Below, one piece after another: positions 5,250 through 7,920 of a stretch of DNA of 7,920 nucleotides. The position numbers and the translations under genes were made by a program. Numbering within the stretch: the first letter of the stretch is position 1; every line of letters starts with the position of its first letter. The notes beneath the pieces were generated by a model. It worked only from the letters and a program-made list of their open reading frames with translations. It searched no databases and was not told the DNA's origin. Origin of the DNA: CAYHZL01 sp964361075 (GTDB taxonomy: Bacteria > Bacteroidota > Ignavibacteria > UBA10030 > UBA8401); the NCBI GenBank assembly GCA_964361075.1, contig CAYHZL010000170.1:1-7920 (forward strand), in the 5' to 3' direction.

Positions 5250-6584
5250 TTATTGCTTCACAGAGGAAAGTATTTTTTCAATATCGTTTTTATACAACGA
5301 AATTTTTTCGCCGACATGATGCTGTATCGTTTCGTACAACGCATCCGTAGAAATAATTGTCTGCGCAATTAACACTGCGGCAATGCCGCTTACCGCCGCA
5401 CGTTGTGGCGTGCAGAGCGTTCGCAGCGGCATGCGAATCACATTCCCTTGTGTTACAATATCAGGCAGAGAATGTTCGACCAGCAATGTTGTGCGGGCAG
5501 ATGCGCGAGCCAACGTGCCGTTCGCACGCACTTCTTTTAATCCATCCACAGAAGTAATAAGAACAACATCAGGTTCATCAATGCCGGTGTAAAAAATTTT
5601 CTCACTGCTCAGACACAATTCCGAAAGTGAAAATCCCGAACCTTGTGTTACCGGATTATCGTTTTTCTGTGTTGCATGCAAACCGGAAATAATTGCCGCG
5701 CGCATTGCCAAGTACGATGCGAGCTGAACTTTTTCTCCGGCAGTTCCTGCAAGAACAATTCTTTTTGTTCCGAGCAGAAGCGGAAGATGATGTGGAGTTA
5801 ACGAATCATTTTTTTCTTTCTTCCTTACACCTTCCAAAACCTTTTCACAATACAATGCTGCAAATTCTTTTCTCTTGAACGCATCCTTAATGATATTGCC
5901 ATGTTCATCCGTTGCTCGTTGCAGCGATTTGCCGTCAATAATATTTTTACCGATTGCATATTCCGTACACAACTCCATAATTTCCACAAGAGCAAATCCG
6001 GGATGTTGAATTGCTTCAGCAATAATATTCGTCATTTTTTTATCGGTTGCTGTTGTGCGCGCTACAAATTCTGCACCACAGCTTTTTACGATACTGCAAA
6101 TATCCAACGGCGGCACAATGTTGCCGGCAGGTGTTGTGGCTGTTACAAAATCGAGCGGAGAAAAATTTGAATTCTGTCCGCCGGTCATTCCGAACAACAT
6201 ATTGTTTGCGACGAGCACAGTAACATCAACATTCATTTGCGCAGCATTGATAATATGCAGCAACCCGATCATCGAACCGCCATCGCCGATAACGACGATG
6301 GTTTTCATTTTCGAATCATTGAGAATGGCATCCGCGAGTTCAATGCCGGTCGCAAACGCAGTTGAGCGTCCGTGCGTTGTATGGAATGTGTGCGGCGTTG
6401 CAAACAGCGAATCAAGAATTCCAATGCAGCCAATATCGCTGACGATTGTAACTTTCGCCGGATCAAGTTGTAACTGTGCGAGTGCTTCATCAAGATGACG
6501 CACGTAATGATGATGTCCGCATCCTTTGCAAAATGGAAAGACAGCAGCTTCCTTTAGAAATGTAGTTGATTCTGTTGCATTCAT
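5250..6584 (-). CDS. 2-oxoacid:ferredoxin oxidoreductase, beta subunit fused to gamma domain
   Basis: Residues 1-255 are the thiamine-diphosphate beta subunit: FCKGCGHHH at 18-26, DIGCIG at 50-55, THGRSTAFATG at 70-80 and the cofactor loop G100-D-G-G103...N127-N128. Residues about 272-444 look like the gamma domain of the same complex: a RIVLAG strand (275-280) with a partly conserved glycine loop (GTAGEKVQ), the QGSGFSLSE segment (314-322) that aligns with the usual SYGxExRGG region, and EPDVVLITS (337-345). With the alpha subunit upstream it would oxidatively decarboxylate a 2-oxoacid to acyl-CoA with ferredoxin as acceptor, or run in reverse, in the cytoplasm. The specific oxoacid (2-oxoglutarate, branched-chain or other) cannot be read here. 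No ferredoxin-like 4Fe-4S domain is seen in the window; it may be encoded upstream. The start has no clear ribosome binding site, only an A-rich stretch, with a folded repeat 17 bp upstream. Confidence 0.88.
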   Translation of the reverse strand: MNATESTTFLKEAAVFPFCKGCGHHHYVRHLDEALAQLQLDPAKVTIVSDIGCIGILDSLFATPHTFHTTHGRSTAFATGIELADAILNDSKMKTIVVIGDGGSMIGLLHIINAAQMNVDVTVLVANNMLFGMTGGQNSNFSPLDFVTATTPAGNIVPPLDICSIVKSCGAEFVARTTATDKKMTNIIAEAIQHPGFALVEIMELCTEYAIGKNIIDGKSLQRATDEHGNIIKDAFKRKEFAALYCEKVLEGVRKKEKNDSLTPHHLPLLLGTKRIVLAGTAGEKVQLASYLAMRAAIISGLHATQKNDNPVTQGSGFSLSELCLSSEKIFYTGIDEPDVVLITSVDGLKEVRANGTLARASARTTLLVEHSLPDIVTQGNVIRMPLRTLCTPQRAAVSGIAAVLIAQTIISTDALYETIQHHVGEKISLYKNDIEKILSSVKQ

Positions 6585-6600
6585 ATTTTTTTCTTTTCAG

Positions 6601-6671
6601 CACCCCCACTCGGCTTCGCCGTGTCTCCCCCTTACCAGCAAGGGGGAGATGTCCAAAGGACAGAGGGGGTT
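6601..6671. repeat. Cloverleaf-like intergenic repeat between alpha and beta-gamma genes
   Basis: An outer stem, ACCCCC (6602-6607) with GGGGGT (6665-6670), encloses three hairpins: CGGC-TTC-GCCG (6611-6621), TCTCCCCCTT/AAGGGGGAGA (6624-6633 with 6640-6649, loop of six) and GTCC-AAA-GGAC (6651-6661). Its end merges with the TAA stop codon of the alpha gene (6672-6670). A related copy in the other orientation lies at 7880-7920. No open reading frame is present. It resembles a non-autonomous interspersed repeat or a processing/attenuation element. Confidence 0.8.
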
Positions 6672-7809
6672 ACATTACATTCAAAATATCTCGCGGTGTA
6701 ATCATTTTTCCGAGTGAGTTCACGCCAATAATATTTTTATTTTTAAATACATGTTGAATAACGCTGCGGTACTGCCCCGTCATATTTTCTTCTGCAACGA
6801 TAACAGTGTGTACGTTCCGCGCAGTTTCAGTTAATTTTTTCTCGGGAATTGGAAACAATGATTGCACATTGGCAAAACGAATTTTCTTTCCATGACTGCG
6901 AGCAATGCGAACTGCTTCTCGTGAAGTGCGTGCCGTTATTCCAAAACTGATAAGAAGAATTTCTGCGTCTGCCTGGTCGTCAATATCGATATATGCAAGT
7001 TCGTCTCTGTTTGCAGAAATTTTTTCTTGCAGATGCGCGAGCACTTCAAGTGTTTCGGTAGAATTTTTTTGAAGAGCGCCGCGCTTATCGTGCGCTGAAC
7101 CGGTCATAGTTACTTTCCACTTCCCGCCGACCGGCGAAAACAACGGTACATCTTCCATCCTGACAAAATCGTACGTCCAGTGTCCGTGTCCATTTGCTGC
7201 TTCGTCAGAAAATTCTTTTCTCTTGTTGATCGAAAAACTTTTCAATTCATCATACGCGATATCTTCAGACATCATACCGACTTCTTTATCGGAAAGAACG
7301 ATCACCGGTGTGCGAAGTTTTTCCGACCAAAAAAATGCGGCAGTTGTTAATTCAAAACATTCTTGCGGCGTACTCGGAGCAAAGACAGGAATTGTGTAGC
7401 CGCCCGACGTACAATATTCCGTCAGCAGCACATCGCCTTGCGCCCCTTGTGTTGCACCGCCGGTGCTTGGTCCCAGTCGCTGCACAACGGCAATCACAAC
7501 AGGAAGCTCTGTCATCAACGCGTACTGCACGGTTTCAATCATCAGCGACCAGCCCGGTCCTGATGTTGCCGTCATTGTTTTTGCGCCGCGTGCTGAAGCG
7601 CCGACACAATATGCAAGCGCAGAAATTTCATCCGGTGCACTGATGGCAACACCACGGCGTTTCGGTAATTCTTCAATCATAGATTTGTAAATGCCGGATG
7701 CCGGTGTAATTGGATAGCCCGCAAAAAATTGACAGCCGGCATGAAGCGCGCCTTCCGCAATCATTTGATTGCCAGTACGAATTTTAATTTTTGATTCTGC
7801 AGTAATCAT
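6670..7809 (-). CDS. 2-oxoacid:ferredoxin oxidoreductase, alpha subunit
   Basis: This 379-residue protein is normal in length for a KorA/VorB-type alpha subunit without a fused gamma domain. Residues about 8-185 are the pyrimidine-binding domain, with GYPITPAS (31-38), TSGPGWSLM (82-90) and the glycine-rich RLGPSTGGATQGAQGDV (111-127). TGSAHDKRG (236-244) is the conserved TGxxHDxxG segment of the family. Residues about 282-379 form the C-terminal domain, with EENMTGQ at 340-346. It pairs with the beta-gamma protein encoded 85 bp downstream. The gene is cytoplasmic metabolism, unlike the exported proteins lower in the window. ATG 7809 has no recognisable ribosome binding site. The coding region ends exactly at the edge of a folded repeat that supplies part of the TAA, so the native C-terminus could have been trimmed slightly. 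The family is certain, the substrate is not, so no symbol is given. Confidence 0.93.
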   Translation of the reverse strand: MITAESKIKIRTGNQMIAEGALHAGCQFFAGYPITPASGIYKSMIEELPKRRGVAISAPDEISALAYCVGASARGAKTMTATSGPGWSLMIETVQYALMTELPVVIAVVQRLGPSTGGATQGAQGDVLLTEYCTSGGYTIPVFAPSTPQECFELTTAAFFWSEKLRTPVIVLSDKEVGMMSEDIAYDELKSFSINKRKEFSDEAANGHGHWTYDFVRMEDVPLFSPVGGKWKVTMTGSAHDKRGALQKNSTETLEVLAHLQEKISANRDELAYIDIDDQADAEILLISFGITARTSREAVRIARSHGKKIRFANVQSLFPIPEKKLTETARNVHTVIVAEENMTGQYRSVIQHVFKNKNIIGVNSLGKMITPRDILNVM

Positions 7810-7879
7810 GATGTGTGAGTCAGAGGAAATTCAAAGTATGCTATTGCCATTTTCATAAAAATAAACTTGTGTTATTGCG

Positions 7880-7920
7880 ACCCCCTCTCAATCTCCCCCT
7901 TGCAGGGGGAGAAGACAATT
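7880..7920. repeat. Second copy of the intergenic repeat, cut by the window edge
   Basis: The plus strand begins ACCCCCTCT and continues into TCTCCCCC (7892-7899), loop TTGCA, GGGGGAGA (7905-7912). This matches the minus-strand reading of the repeat at 6601-6671 (ACCCCCTCT ... TCTCCCCCTTGC ... GGGGGAGA) but lacks the small GTCC/GGAC hairpin. The two copies are therefore inverted relative to each other and flank the alpha gene. The remainder lies outside the window. Confidence 0.7.

Noticed and set aside
6055..6498. 147-codon plus-strand open frame
   Set aside because: It lies opposite the beta-gamma gene, whose motifs prove the minus-strand coding; no start signal and no sensible protein features.
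7809..7856. Leader peptide MKMAIAYFEFPLTHTS ending as ATGA on the alpha-subunit start
   Set aside because: It has no ribosome binding site and no attenuator-like structure, and an upstream in-frame stop limits it to 16 codons; the overlap is probably chance.
1..7920. CRISPR arrays, tRNA or rRNA genes, insertion sequences
   Set aside because: No spaced direct repeats, tRNA arms or transposase-like frames were seen. The cloverleaf at 6601-6671 lacks tRNA consensus bases and arm sizes.

Overview
All recognisable genes in this window are on the minus strand, so they read from high to low coordinates. The A+T-rich sequence, strong AGGAGG-type ribosome binding sites, a ferredoxin-dependent 2-oxoacid oxidoreductase, large secreted Ig-like proteins and a cloverleaf-like CCCCCTCT...GGGGGAGA intergenic repeat fit an anaerobic or microaerophilic bacterium of the Ignavibacteria/Chlorobi/Bacteroidota neighbourhood. 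That placement is an inference from style; no phylogenetic marker is present.

Region A (about 7810-5005) is a metabolic operon. It encodes the alpha subunit of a 2-oxoacid:ferredoxin oxidoreductase (7809-6670), a beta subunit that appears fused to a C-terminal gamma domain (6584-5250), and a 76-residue helical protein of unknown role (5235-5005). A folded repeat of about 70 bp sits between the alpha and beta-gamma genes and touches the alpha stop codon. A second copy, in the opposite orientation and cut by the window edge, lies upstream of the alpha gene at 7880-7920.

Region B (4968-24) is a separate operon for exported proteins, behind a good sigma70-type promoter (TTGACA, 17 bp, TAAGAT). 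It starts with a 522-residue Ig-repeat protein whose frame ends within a few codons of a LAS-type (MepA/VanY-like) metallopeptidase domain (3343-2480). Next come a secreted beta-rich protein with a charged helical tail (2468-1461), a second metallopeptidase of the same family (549-1418, true start probably 1464), and a short secreted paralogue of the beta-rich protein (530-24). The last four genes form a duplicated two-gene module: peptidase plus secreted companion, twice.

The most interesting signal is that both peptidase domains are separated from their export signals by a frameshift of the same sense. In the first, two perfect adjacent copies of a 7-bp unit sit in the linker, and removing one gives a clean 801-residue secreted Ig-peptidase fusion. 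In the second, a perfect ribosome binding site, ATGA start and signal peptide lie in one frame and the enzyme in another, and losing one A from an A run restores a 304-residue protein. The first gene also carries a C9 tract in codons 3-6. Three length-variable tracts in one surface-protein operon suggest phase variation, though sequencing error or plain decay are not excluded. The two peptidases also differ at the expected catalytic base: HxH in one, ExxH in the other.
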